Positions 24,245-32,687 of a DNA stretch of 38,344 bases are shown one piece after another. The stretch lies in contig JADGNF010000017.1 in assembly GCA_017883615.1 (NCBI GenBank), positions 1 through 38,344 on the forward strand, given 5' to 3'. The notes beneath the pieces are model-generated. The model was not told the origin of the DNA and searched no databases. It was given only the letters and a program-made list of their open reading frames with translations. Positions within the stretch are counted from its first letter, which is position 1. Each line of letters opens with the position of its first letter. The position numbers were made by a program, and so were the translations under genes. The DNA is from Candidatus Bathyarchaeota archaeon (GTDB lineage: Archaea > Thermoproteota > Bathyarchaeia > Bathyarchaeales > Bathycorpusculaceae).

Positions 24245-25108
24245 TTAAAGGAAAAATCCTGCGATAAGGCCGAAAGCTATTCCCAAAGCAACTGGAAACG
24301 GCAGCCCCGGAAACACTTCCCGCCTCTCCAACGCCAGAAACGTCAGGTAACTTCCAACTAAAATGCCTACAACGGAAAACAGGCAAGCCGCCAAGCTGAT
24401 TTGAATGAACATAGTGCCAGTAAGCAGCGAATAGAACACAAGGTCACCAAGACCCATTTGGAAATCCTTGAACGAAAAACTAAGTCCCTTCATCTCATCA
24501 AACCCAGACGAAGTTGCAATTTTCCCGATTGGACCACGATAAACTGCGACTACGTCGAAAATCGCTAGAAAAACCAGAATTAACACTGAGTCGGTAACGG
24601 GGAGATTTGCGCCGAGAAAAACTCCTAATGCACCGCCTACGCCCAGGACCACAGCGTCGGCTACTTTTCCGCCGAACCGGAAGATGGCAAGGTCGGCCAA
24701 CACCGCAATTGTGATGCTAAGCGCGATGACTATTGGTATGTTGTTTGGAACATGAGAAAGCAAGGCTAACAAGTATACGAATGACACTAGCAAAAACGCA
24801 GCCGTCAAAGCAAACCCAGTCAGGAAACGCAAGATCCTACGACGTCGATATCTTATGATTAGGAAGATTATTGTAGCACCGACAGCAGCGATGACAACGA
24901 AATAGACCGCGTTGAAAAGTGACCCTCCTGGTGTTGTGGGGGAAATGGGTGTAACAGGGTAAACAGGTGGAGGAGTCGCGCCTGAAGCAATGGCAGCAGC
25001 AGAGGGCTTAACAAAGATGGAAGCGCACAACATACCGAATAGCATGCTTGCTAATATGGGAACTAAGTAGATGATTCGAGCTTTGAATTTTTCAGGTTGC
25101 TCAGTCAA
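24245..25108 (-). CDS. Presenilin-like A22 intramembrane aspartyl protease (second of two)
   Basis: A 287-aa membrane protein of the archaeal presenilin/signal-peptide-peptidase homologue family. The first catalytic Asp is D185 in AIFDVVAVY (FD here instead of the usual YD), the second is D222 in MGLGDLVFY (GxGD), and PFPVALG near the C-terminus corresponds to the PAL motif. All three active-site elements are thus present. A Pro-rich extracytoplasmic linker (TPPPVYPVTPISP) joins TM1 to the rest, a feature absent from the neighbour. The loop between the catalytic helices is short (about 30 residues). It is 26 bases downstream of a second A22 gene and probably cotranscribed. Substrates are unknown. 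Confidence 0.85.
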   Translation of the reverse strand: MTEQPEKFKARIIYLVPILASMLFGMLCASIFVKPSAAAIASGATPPPVYPVTPISPTTPGGSLFNAVYFVVIAAVGATIIFLIIRYRRRRILRFLTGFALTAAFLLVSFVYLLALLSHVPNNIPIVIALSITIAVLADLAIFRFGGKVADAVVLGVGGALGVFLGANLPVTDSVLILVFLAIFDVVAVYRGPIGKIATSSGFDEMKGLSFSFKDFQMGLGDLVFYSLLTGTMFIQISLAACLFSVVGILVGSYLTFLALERREVFPGLPFPVALGIAFGLIAGFFL

Positions 25109-25134
25109 CCTAGTGCACCTTTATTCACGATTTT

Positions 25135-26097
25135 TTAGAGCGCGAAACTTAACCCCACTAATCCACCCGTCAAAACCAAACTGGAAACTACGTAACCCAG
25201 TATTGCTCCGGGACAAAGAAACGGTAGTCCAGCTTGAGGCTTACCTTTAACAACAAACGTCATCAACGCCACGAAACCTACAAGTGTACCAACGATTACA
25301 GATAAACCCATAATAAGCCCCGTTTCGGGAATGCTGTTAGCAACACCATAATGAAATGCCGCAGCCGCCAAGATTCCGGGAATAACAATGTCGCCCACTC
25401 CCATGAAAAAGGCATCTCGTTTTTCGCCTTCCTTCAGCGACTCTTTCAGATGCTTTGTCTGTTTAACCAACGAGTATTCTCTGGACCGAGGAATAACGTA
25501 GAGTATGGGCAGTTTGAGGTCTATGAGGGTGTCGGCGAGGTCAATCATGTGTTTGGTTTTGTAGACCGAGATAGCGTCATAGAGTGCCATCCCTATGAGC
25601 AATACGAGGACAATAGAAATGGTCAAAGAAATTCCGATCATCGCTATGGCGCCTATGGCAGTTATGATACCGCTTATGTCAACCACGTACCATTCCGGAT
25701 ACTTAACGAGCAAGCCAACAATAACCGCCATAATAACAACGGAAATGCCAAACCCAGCTTGCCATGGAAGGTTAGGAATGTAGCCTAGCAAAGGGTAAAA
25801 CACATAGATTCCAAGCAGCCCAGTGGAGCCCAAGAAGAGAGCCTGAATGATCTTTGTTTTCCCAAGCTTCCCAATCAACAACACAATAGCTGTGAAAACG
25901 ATTAGGACAACAAAGAAGAAAACCAAGTTGAGAGGGTCGCTGGGATTGGTGAAAGCAACTTCGCCGGCAGCTTCGAATGGACCCGTTATCCAGAAAGCAA
26001 ACAAGTCAACTAACACAAACAACCCGCCCATTAGGACAAAAGGCAAAACGTCAGGGGCTTTCGACTTTGTTGTGTCGGCTGTCTTTTCTGCGGCCAT
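25135..26097 (-). CDS. Presenilin-like A22 intramembrane aspartyl protease (first of two)
   Basis: A 320-aa membrane protein with the A22 motifs: D174 in MALYDAISVY (YD), D236 in MGVGDIVIP (GxGD) and GLPFLCPGAILGY for the PAL-like segment. Between the two catalytic helices lies a charged cytoplasmic loop of about 45 residues (DTLIDLKLPILY through KEGEKRDAFF), longer than in the second copy and reminiscent of the presenilin loop. It is predicted to cut membrane helices within the bilayer. It is first in a two-gene unit; the pair are not close sequence copies, suggesting either a heteromeric enzyme or two proteases with separate substrates. Confidence 0.87.
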   Translation of the reverse strand: MAAEKTADTTKSKAPDVLPFVLMGGLFVLVDLFAFWITGPFEAAGEVAFTNPSDPLNLVFFFVVLIVFTAIVLLIGKLGKTKIIQALFLGSTGLLGIYVFYPLLGYIPNLPWQAGFGISVVIMAVIVGLLVKYPEWYVVDISGIITAIGAIAMIGISLTISIVLVLLIGMALYDAISVYKTKHMIDLADTLIDLKLPILYVIPRSREYSLVKQTKHLKESLKEGEKRDAFFMGVGDIVIPGILAAAAFHYGVANSIPETGLIMGLSVIVGTLVGFVALMTFVVKGKPQAGLPFLCPGAILGYVVSSLVLTGGLVGLSFAL

Positions 26098-26264
26098 ATC
26101 AATCTAAAAAAGGCGTTGCCTATTTATGGATGACTGGTTGAACGTTCCACTATTTCCACTACCAGTAAGATTTAGAGAAAAGGGACGAATAACTACTACC
26201 GTAAACAATCTTCCATGTCTTTGGTTAGCGAACCGACACCGCATAAGAGATGGAGTTCCGATGC

Positions 26265-27521
26265 CTAAATTTGGAAGGTTTCGCCGGTCCTTGGAGCAAC
26301 CGATTCCAAACCCAACTCGGTATTAGCCCACTTTGCGAGCAACTCGCAGTTTCCTTCTGCACCGTGAACGCAAAACACCTTGGGTTTGCCACCAACCTTC
26401 TTGAGGTTTTCCTTTAAATGGGTTGCACCACAATGGCTACTGAAATCAAAGTGCTGAACTTTGGCCTTAATTTTGCGAACTTTCCCATCGATTGTGCAGA
26501 TACCTTTGTCAAGAAGCTCCTTTCCAGGGGTTCCCGGAATTTGGAAGCTGACTAAGAAGACGGCATTGTTGGCTTTTTTGCCGACTTTGCTAATGTAGAA
26601 TTGGCTAGGACCACCTTTCAGCATCCCAGCAGGCGAAATTACAACACCAGGGTTTCTGAGAGCTCTTCGGCGGTCTCTCCATCCTTCAACCCAGTCAACA
26701 GAGTGCATAGCGTCTGTGAACAGTTTGGGGTCACGCAAGAACTCTTTGTCATTCATTATTACTCGACTAGCTTCCCGCGCCATGCCATCGAACACAACCG
26801 GATACTTGAATTTATTGCCATACAAAGTGCAGGCGATTTCCTGTGCTCTCCCCACACCAAAAGCAGGAATAAGAACGATCCCGCCCTTCGATACAACGTC
26901 GGTGCAGGCACCTACAAACCGCTCCTCCAATTCAGGACGAGGAGTGTGGTCTTCGCTTGCATAGGTACTTTCAGTTATGACGACATCTAAGTCGCCGCAA
27001 TCGAAGTTGGCACCTTTCAATAGCTTCGTATCTTCCATGTTAAAATCGCCTGTAAACAGAAGCCTTTTCCCGTCAGCTTCGACAAGCACCGACGAACTGC
27101 CAGGTGTGTGTCCGGCGTTGAGCAACTGAAAACTGGCGTCGCCAACGGTTTCGGATACGCCGTAGTCAAGGTGTTTGTTGCTCTTCATCATGGTTTTAAG
27201 CTCAATGTACTCAAACGGTAAGTAATATCCTGACAGGTGGATGAAATCTTGGATAAGGATCTGGGTTAGTTCAAGGTTCAGTTTGTTCGTGTATAGCGGG
27301 CGTTTGCCTTCGATGTAGAAAATCGGAATTGCGCCAGAGTGATCCAGGTGGCTGTGGGTAAGAATAAGGGCGTCAACTTCTTTTGGAGGAACATGCATGG
27401 GAAAACCAGGTTGCCGCTCCAGCATAACGCCGTAATCAAGAAGCAACTGGGTCGTTTTTGACTTAACAGATATGCCCATTCTGCCAACTTCGCGTGCTCC
27501 GCCTAAAAATCCAACTTGCAA
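26265..27521 (-). CDS. Beta-CASP metallo-beta-lactamase ribonuclease (aCPSF2-like)
   Basis: A 418-aa zinc-dependent nuclease. The metallo-beta-lactamase motifs are THSHLDHSG (motif 2), AGHTPGSS and FTGDFN (motif 4). The beta-CASP part has ITESTYASEDH (motif A), FSSHCGATHL (motif B region) and CVHGAEGNCE (motif C). There are no N-terminal KH domains, so it matches the shorter aCPSF2 type rather than aCPSF1. Such enzymes cut or trim RNA in 3'-end formation and decay. The start is a TTG at 27521 with GGTCCTGA just upstream. It lies 58 bases after the PHP-domain gene, in the direction of the tgtA unit, and may be the third gene of that transcript. Confidence 0.87.
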   Translation of the reverse strand: MQVGFLGGAREVGRMGISVKSKTTQLLLDYGVMLERQPGFPMHVPPKEVDALILTHSHLDHSGAIPIFYIEGKRPLYTNKLNLELTQILIQDFIHLSGYYLPFEYIELKTMMKSNKHLDYGVSETVGDASFQLLNAGHTPGSSSVLVEADGKRLLFTGDFNMEDTKLLKGANFDCGDLDVVITESTYASEDHTPRPELEERFVGACTDVVSKGGIVLIPAFGVGRAQEIACTLYGNKFKYPVVFDGMAREASRVIMNDKEFLRDPKLFTDAMHSVDWVEGWRDRRRALRNPGVVISPAGMLKGGPSQFYISKVGKKANNAVFLVSFQIPGTPGKELLDKGICTIDGKVRKIKAKVQHFDFSSHCGATHLKENLKKVGGKPKVFCVHGAEGNCELLAKWANTELGLESVAPRTGETFQI

Positions 27522-27579
27522 TCAGGACCAATCCTTTCTGTGTTTGTGACAGCTACGGCACATATGAACTGGCGGTGTT

Positions 27580-28185
27580 TTAAAAACGTACCGACTTCCC
27601 AATGGGGGAAACAGACACCAATCCTAGCTTTATCGCCTTCAAAATTTCTTCTACATCCAAGCTGGCTTGTACTTGGGTACAAACAGAAAACAATTGTGAA
27701 GGTTCGTGGGAATCACTACCTGCAACCTCTGGCAAACCTAATTCTTTTGCTAAAACCAGCGCCTTGTGATTCGCTTGGAGGGATGATGCCCCGTTGTACA
27801 CTTCGATTGCATCTACACCGCTGTCGGCCACCTCATCGCCTAGTCCAAACGCGCGGAATGGATGAACCGCGATGGTAATGCAGCCAGTCGCCCTAGCGAA
27901 GTCCACTATGTCTTCTACGTCCCAAGGTTTTGGCGGAAGCTCTTGAACGCCCAAAACTACGATGTCGCCTTGCCTAGTTGCTATTTCCACGCCGGGAATG
28001 ATCAGTATGTCTGAGTAAGGCTGCGCCAGTTCACGAACTGGGGTCAAACCTTTTATTGTGTCATGATCAGTCACGGCCGCCACTTTGACGTTGGGGTGAG
28101 CGACTAGTGCTTCCACGAGGTCTCTGGGTTTAGTTACAGAATCAGGAGAAAACGTTGTGTGGTTATGGAAGTCTGCCCAAATCAA
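27580..28185 (-). CDS. PHP-domain metal-dependent phosphoesterase
   Basis: A 201-aa PHP-family hydrolase. The metal-binding motifs appear in order: DFHNHTTFSPDS (H-x-H), VTDHDTIKG, IPGVEIATR, AVHPFRAFG and VAGSDSHEP. This set fits a trinuclear-metal phosphoesterase. Its ATG overlaps the tgtA stop by 4 bases, so the two are translationally coupled. PHP proteins include histidinol phosphatases, polymerase proofreading domains and 5'-3' nucleases, and the archaeal RNase P subunit Rpp30 has a related fold. The tgtA and aCPSF2 neighbours point to a nucleic-acid or nucleotide substrate, but this is inference. Confidence 0.8.
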   Translation of the reverse strand: MIWADFHNHTTFSPDSVTKPRDLVEALVAHPNVKVAAVTDHDTIKGLTPVRELAQPYSDILIIPGVEIATRQGDIVVLGVQELPPKPWDVEDIVDFARATGCITIAVHPFRAFGLGDEVADSGVDAIEVYNGASSLQANHKALVLAKELGLPEVAGSDSHEPSQLFSVCTQVQASLDVEEILKAIKLGLVSVSPIGKSVRF

Positions 28186-29813
28186 GCTGAGTCGCCAAGG
28201 TTTCTCTTGAGGATTGTTTCGAGGCGACCTAAGAACTCTTTAGTTCCCTGAGCACCCAAAGTCAACGGCTCAAAGGCGGCGGCCCGTTTCTTGCAGGCTA
28301 ATCTGCATTTTTGTTTCACGGTGTTGTCCCATGTGTTGGGGTCATTAATCAGCACGACTGCTTGGTAGCTTGACCGTTTTACGTATTCCGCTACGTGGGT
28401 TGCCACGTAATCTTTTACTTCACAATCCAGCGGCAACGCGGTTTCATGTTGGCTAAGGGGATAAACCTCGTCAAGCTCCATAGGAACGACACCAAACGGA
28501 GCAGCATAAAAACAAACATGAACCAGCGACACGTTTTCCGTGCCTAACCGGTTGATGACGCGACGTACATCCTTGAATTCCTCACTTCGGTGGAACGGCT
28601 TCTCGCGGGTTTGCGGTACTAGCACAACCACTTTAGCCTTTGTAGGTGGAGTGTACCGTTTGCTGAGGCGTTCTCGGTAATGCGCAATTTCCGGTCTGGC
28701 GAGCCCAACGTTGTCAAAGAAGAAGAAACCGCTCTGTTTTACGGTTGGGCTGCTTTTTTCGATGAAGCATTCGTAGTTTTTGACCCGTTTCAGGGCTGTC
28801 AGCAGTGCGGGGTGGGCGTGGGCACGCATTTCGACATGTTCCCAGAGTCTGCCGTCGCGAATAGCCTGCTTTATCCTTTTCAACTCTGCCACGCAAACAT
28901 GCAGGTTATGTTCAGCTAGGAATTGTTCCTGCTCGGCCTTGGGCAGCTCAAACACCTTTTTGGGTGTAGCGGATGAGCATTTGGGGCATTGGCAAGGAAA
29001 ATAATCCATCTCACCCAATCGCCAGGTCCCGTTTTCGGTCATGTAGCGGCCTTCTCTTGCATAGAGGACGTAGGCTGCACTGTCGAAGAGGTCGCATCCC
29101 AAAGCAACCGCCAGAGCCATCATGTGCGGGTGACCTGCCCCGAACAAGTGCAGCGGACGCTCGATGGGTAGGTTCATCTTCGCGGTCATTATCATGTCAA
29201 CTAAAACGTCGTATCGGTAGCTTTCCATAACTTCGGTTGGGCTGCCTAATGCGTGAATCTGGAACGGCAGTTTGCCCATAGCTTTGGCCGATTTGGAGAC
29301 CAGATCTAGATGGCGTCCGCCTTGGACGGGTCCAACCCAGAGAATATCTTGTCGCGTTTTGAGTTTGAAGAAAGCTTTAGCTCGTTTGAGGGTTTCTGCG
29401 ACAGTTTCCTGCGCTTGCTCTTTGGGAACGTGCCAGCCTGTTGGTATATCGAGGATGGTGGCGATGTCGCTTCCGATGCGTTCCTGGTAATCTACAATTT
29501 CCGCCTGGGTGACTTCGACGTTGCCGTATACGAGGATTTGGTAGGCGCCCGAATCCGTCATGACGGAACCGTCGAACTTGAGGAACTCGCGCAAGCCTTC
29601 GTTCGCGGGTTGGTCGCGGTAACGTTTCCAAAGGATGTAAGCGTTCGTGATTACCGCTTCGAAGCCAAACTCGTCCTTTAGCCTTTGGGGTGGAACCAGT
29701 TGGATGCTCGGGTTTATCACTGGAAAAAGCAGCGGCGTCTCCAATGTGCCGCTTTTGGTTTTGAGTTTACCGATTCTGCCCAGCAGGTCCTTTTCTTTTA
29801 CTTCGAAGCTCAT
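28182..29813 (-). CDS. tgtA: tRNA-guanine(15) transglycosylase (archaeosine pathway)
   Basis: A 543-aa enzyme that replaces guanine-15 of archaeal tRNAs by preQ0, the first tRNA step towards archaeosine. The catalytic domain has MTDSGAYQ with D87, DLFDSAAYVLYAREGRYMT with the nucleophile D244, and the zinc ligands C274, C276, C279 and H305 (FPCQCPKC ... HNLHV). After about residue 370 comes a second domain (VVVLVPQTREKPFH onwards), seen in archaeal TgtA proteins. I do not see a clear C-terminal PUA domain, which many euryarchaeal enzymes have. Translation of a PHP phosphoesterase is coupled at its 3' end. A TATA-like T-rich stretch lies near 29840-29851 on the minus strand. Confidence 0.92.
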   Translation of the reverse strand: MSFEVKEKDLLGRIGKLKTKSGTLETPLLFPVINPSIQLVPPQRLKDEFGFEAVITNAYILWKRYRDQPANEGLREFLKFDGSVMTDSGAYQILVYGNVEVTQAEIVDYQERIGSDIATILDIPTGWHVPKEQAQETVAETLKRAKAFFKLKTRQDILWVGPVQGGRHLDLVSKSAKAMGKLPFQIHALGSPTEVMESYRYDVLVDMIMTAKMNLPIERPLHLFGAGHPHMMALAVALGCDLFDSAAYVLYAREGRYMTENGTWRLGEMDYFPCQCPKCSSATPKKVFELPKAEQEQFLAEHNLHVCVAELKRIKQAIRDGRLWEHVEMRAHAHPALLTALKRVKNYECFIEKSSPTVKQSGFFFFDNVGLARPEIAHYRERLSKRYTPPTKAKVVVLVPQTREKPFHRSEEFKDVRRVINRLGTENVSLVHVCFYAAPFGVVPMELDEVYPLSQHETALPLDCEVKDYVATHVAEYVKRSSYQAVVLINDPNTWDNTVKQKCRLACKKRAAAFEPLTLGAQGTKEFLGRLETILKRNLGDSA

Positions 29814-29996
29814 TGCAACCTACACCTATCAGTTAAGGGGTAATAAAAAACGTTACCCACCCGCAATCGGGAACAGAGCGTGCACCACGAAAAGGCAAAG
29901 TTGGTTTTCATCATGCTATTGAGTGGTTTTTATCCAATAGACCTTACGCCCTGTAGGTTTCTGCATAGAGTCGCTATTAGGATCCAAACGTGTTGC

Positions 29997-32411
29997 TCAC
30001 GGATTTGCCCAACTTTGTTTAACATGAAGGTTTTTTGAGCGAAGAAAATGCCATGTTTTATGTGAGACCTGACATATTAAGGCGCTAATTGCTATGGCAA
30101 AAGCCGGGAAAGCTGGAAGGATATAATAGTAAATTTTTGTTTGGGCAACGGTAAAAACCAAAAGCACAATCACTATCCAAGTGATAACTAAAATGCCTCC
30201 TTTAGAACGCTTAATAGCCAAATATGCGCTAAGTCCAACTGCGAAAGGTAGAAATACTATCCAGAGCAAGTTTTCGCTGGTAACTAAATAGTTAAAGTAA
30301 TATAGGTAACTTCCAACGTGGCCTTCAACTGGGCTAATTGCACGGGCATAAGTTGAATATAGGAAATAGCTGTCCAAGAAACTAGTTCCGAAATGAAAAG
30401 ACATATAGATTAGCCAAGGAGCGAAAACCAGAAGTGCAACTCCCAAGAACAAAGCGAAGGTTTTTGTGATGAGAAACCTAATGTTCCTATTTGTCAGAAT
30501 GAGGTAAGTGATTACAATTACTGGAATAAGCAAAGCTTCCGTCTGTTTTGTCATTAATGCCAAACCAAAGCATAGGCCGCTTAAAGCTGCGTACAGATTA
30601 GTGTTTCTTTTGTCTTCGCTTGATAGCATGAAGTAGAGGCTAGTCAAAATGAAAAAGATGAGCGGGACATCAGTCATAGCGTGCGTTGCAAACGTGCTGA
30701 AAGTTGTGAATGTACCTAAAACTATAGCCGATAAGAAGCCCACTGACGTATTATACAACTTCTTTCCCAAATAGAAGACAGTCACTAATGCCAAAGTTCC
30801 GAATATCGGAACACAAAATCTTGAAGCAAAATTGGTTATTCCGAAGACTTGGTAGGAAAGAGATGTCAGCCACATTAAGAGCGGCGGCTTACCTGCCCAA
30901 ATTGCTATTTCGCCAAAAGCGGTAGGTGTTAAATAATCGCCAGTTTTAACCATATGAACTGCCATTTGAGAGTACGTTTGCTCGTCAGCAGCCCAGAGAA
31001 AATTGCCCCCTAGATTTATGAAGTATGACGCTGAAAAAATCAGAATTCCCAGCAGGCAAAGAGCTTCGGCGTGACTTGATAACCAGGAAAATTTTATGAT
31101 TGAAAATTTATTCATTTGAATGGCATTTTTTCGTTTATGGGTTGATTGAACGAACCGTACAACTGCAAAAACAAGGATGACCCCCGGAGCGATTGCGATC
31201 ACGTCGAACATGATGATAGTCCATGCTAACTGGTCGGAAGGCACGGAGGATACTGTTGCATTCGTCGAATTGCATAAAGAAAACGCGTAAAGGCAATGAT
31301 CGTAGGAGCCAATATACAACGTATCGTTTACGATCGTTGGGGAAGAATCCACATAATTTCCCGTTTGGTAACTCCATTGTATGGCTCCTGTTTGGGCGTT
31401 AAACGAATAGATGTTATAGTCTTCGGAGCCCACGTACAGGTTGCCGTCGGCAATTGTAGGAGAAGAACAAACCCAATACCCTGTTTTGGTTTGCCAAATT
31501 TCTTGGGCGTTTGATGCATTAATGCAGTAAACGCTATTGTCCTCTGAACCTACGTATACGCATCCATTAGCGATGGCCGGAGAAGAAGTAATGGTATCGC
31601 CTGTTTGAAATCCCCACACCCGGGCTCCATTGGAAGCATTCAAGCAAAAGACGTTACCTTCGTAGGAGCCGACATATACGCAACCGTCGTTTACACAAGG
31701 GGAAGATACACCGCTTCCTATCGAAGTATTCCAAATTTCATCACCTGTGGAGGCATTAATGGCGTAAAAGCAATTGTCGCCGGTGGCGATATATAATTTG
31801 CCGTTTAAGACCGCAGGTGAAGACATTACAGGGGATAGGGTTTTGTAGGTCCAGAGTATGGATCCGTCGGATTCGTTAAAACAATAAACATCGTGGTTTC
31901 CAGAACCCACGTATACTCGACCATCCGTAACGACGGGGCTAGACCTTACAGTAAATCCACCATTCCATCCGACCCATTTAATCCAAAAAGGCATGCCAGT
32001 GGTAATGTTTAAACAATAAAGCCAACCGTCATCTGAGCCGACGTATACACGATCACTGTCAATAGCCGGTGACGAGTCAACTTCTTCGCCAGTCTGGAAG
32101 TTCCAGACCAGCTGCCCTTTTGAGGCGTTAAAACAATAAATGTAGCCATCCTTAGAACCCACAAATACACAACCGCAGGCTACCGCTGGAGAAGACAAAA
32201 TCGCTCCGTTTGTAGTATAGTTCCATAAGAGTTTAGCTGAATTTGTTGTATTGTTACCATTTGAAACGCCGCTGTGGTTTGGTGTATGGCGAAACATTGC
32301 CCAGTCGTCTGTAATTGAAGAGGCATTGGTGCTTGAAGCAAATGGAATATACCATAATTGAACTAAAGTAAGCGCGATGAGGATGAATAGCATCCACTTA
32401 TATTTTCGCAT
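29997..32411 (-). CDS. PQQ-like eight-bladed propeller fused to a GT-C (GT39/ArnT-like) glycosyltransferase
   Basis: An 804-aa membrane protein. A signal-anchor helix (residues 7-25) is followed by eight repeats of about 40 aa at roughly 63-380. Each repeat has the PQQ-like pattern SSPxx..GxVYVGSxDGxxYCxNxxTG..xW, e.g. SSPAIANGCVYVGSED. They form a beta-propeller that should face outside. A helix at about 397-420 returns to the cytoplasm, and from about 450 comes a many-helix GT-C fold. Its DE motif (WAADEQTYSQMA, D476-E477) is the expected metal/catalytic site of dolichol-phosphate-sugar transferases, with KPPLLMWLTSL and a HAMTDVPL loop after it. Inferred role: transfer of a sugar from a lipid carrier to an extracytoplasmic acceptor. 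AAGGGG precedes the ATG. Codon use is A/T-rich. Confidence 0.85.
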   Translation of the reverse strand: MRKYKWMLFILIALTLVQLWYIPFASSTNASSITDDWAMFRHTPNHSGVSNGNNTTNSAKLLWNYTTNGAILSSPAVACGCVFVGSKDGYIYCFNASKGQLVWNFQTGEEVDSSPAIDSDRVYVGSDDGWLYCLNITTGMPFWIKWVGWNGGFTVRSSPVVTDGRVYVGSGNHDVYCFNESDGSILWTYKTLSPVMSSPAVLNGKLYIATGDNCFYAINASTGDEIWNTSIGSGVSSPCVNDGCVYVGSYEGNVFCLNASNGARVWGFQTGDTITSSPAIANGCVYVGSEDNSVYCINASNAQEIWQTKTGYWVCSSPTIADGNLYVGSEDYNIYSFNAQTGAIQWSYQTGNYVDSSPTIVNDTLYIGSYDHCLYAFSLCNSTNATVSSVPSDQLAWTIIMFDVIAIAPGVILVFAVVRFVQSTHKRKNAIQMNKFSIIKFSWLSSHAEALCLLGILIFSASYFINLGGNFLWAADEQTYSQMAVHMVKTGDYLTPTAFGEIAIWAGKPPLLMWLTSLSYQVFGITNFASRFCVPIFGTLALVTVFYLGKKLYNTSVGFLSAIVLGTFTTFSTFATHAMTDVPLIFFILTSLYFMLSSEDKRNTNLYAALSGLCFGLALMTKQTEALLIPVIVITYLILTNRNIRFLITKTFALFLGVALLVFAPWLIYMSFHFGTSFLDSYFLYSTYARAISPVEGHVGSYLYYFNYLVTSENLLWIVFLPFAVGLSAYLAIKRSKGGILVITWIVIVLLVFTVAQTKIYYYILPAFPAFAIAISALICQVSHKTWHFLRSKNLHVKQSWANP

Positions 32412-32687
32412 TGTGCCCCTTAAGAAAATAAGTGTAAAAGTAGATATTAAAGGTAAAATGTTTGGCGGTTTTTAGGCCTAACATTAGGCTAAGACCTGCT
32501 GAAGAATGAAATTAAAAAAGATAAAAAATGCCTATTTTTTTCAAATTAGAAATGCCGTGAAGGAGATACCGCAACCCATTTAATTAATGGCGACTTCTTT
32601 TCTGTAGGAACTGCTCGCTACAAATTAGCTTTGTAGAGGCATCAATGAGCTGCCAGTTTTTGCTTGAAAACTGCTGGAATGTTTCGT
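32412..32687. other. Divergent intergenic region
   Basis: About 275 bases between the propeller-glycosyltransferase and YihY-like genes. It is A/T-rich and contains a candidate minus-strand TATA element around 32431-32441 (complement of AGTGTAAAAGT). No RNA gene or repeat was recognised. Confidence 0.4.

Noticed and set aside
26126-26326. 66-codon plus-strand frame between the presenilin-like and aCPSF2 genes
   Set aside because: It overlaps the 3' end of the aCPSF2 gene in antisense and has no motif. The gap of 167 bases is best read as promoter and terminator sequence.
31255-32250. Repeated DNA of about 120 bases within the propeller gene
   Set aside because: The DNA periodicity is fully explained by the eight protein repeats and is not a CRISPR array or satellite. 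The units are too divergent and lack unique spacers.
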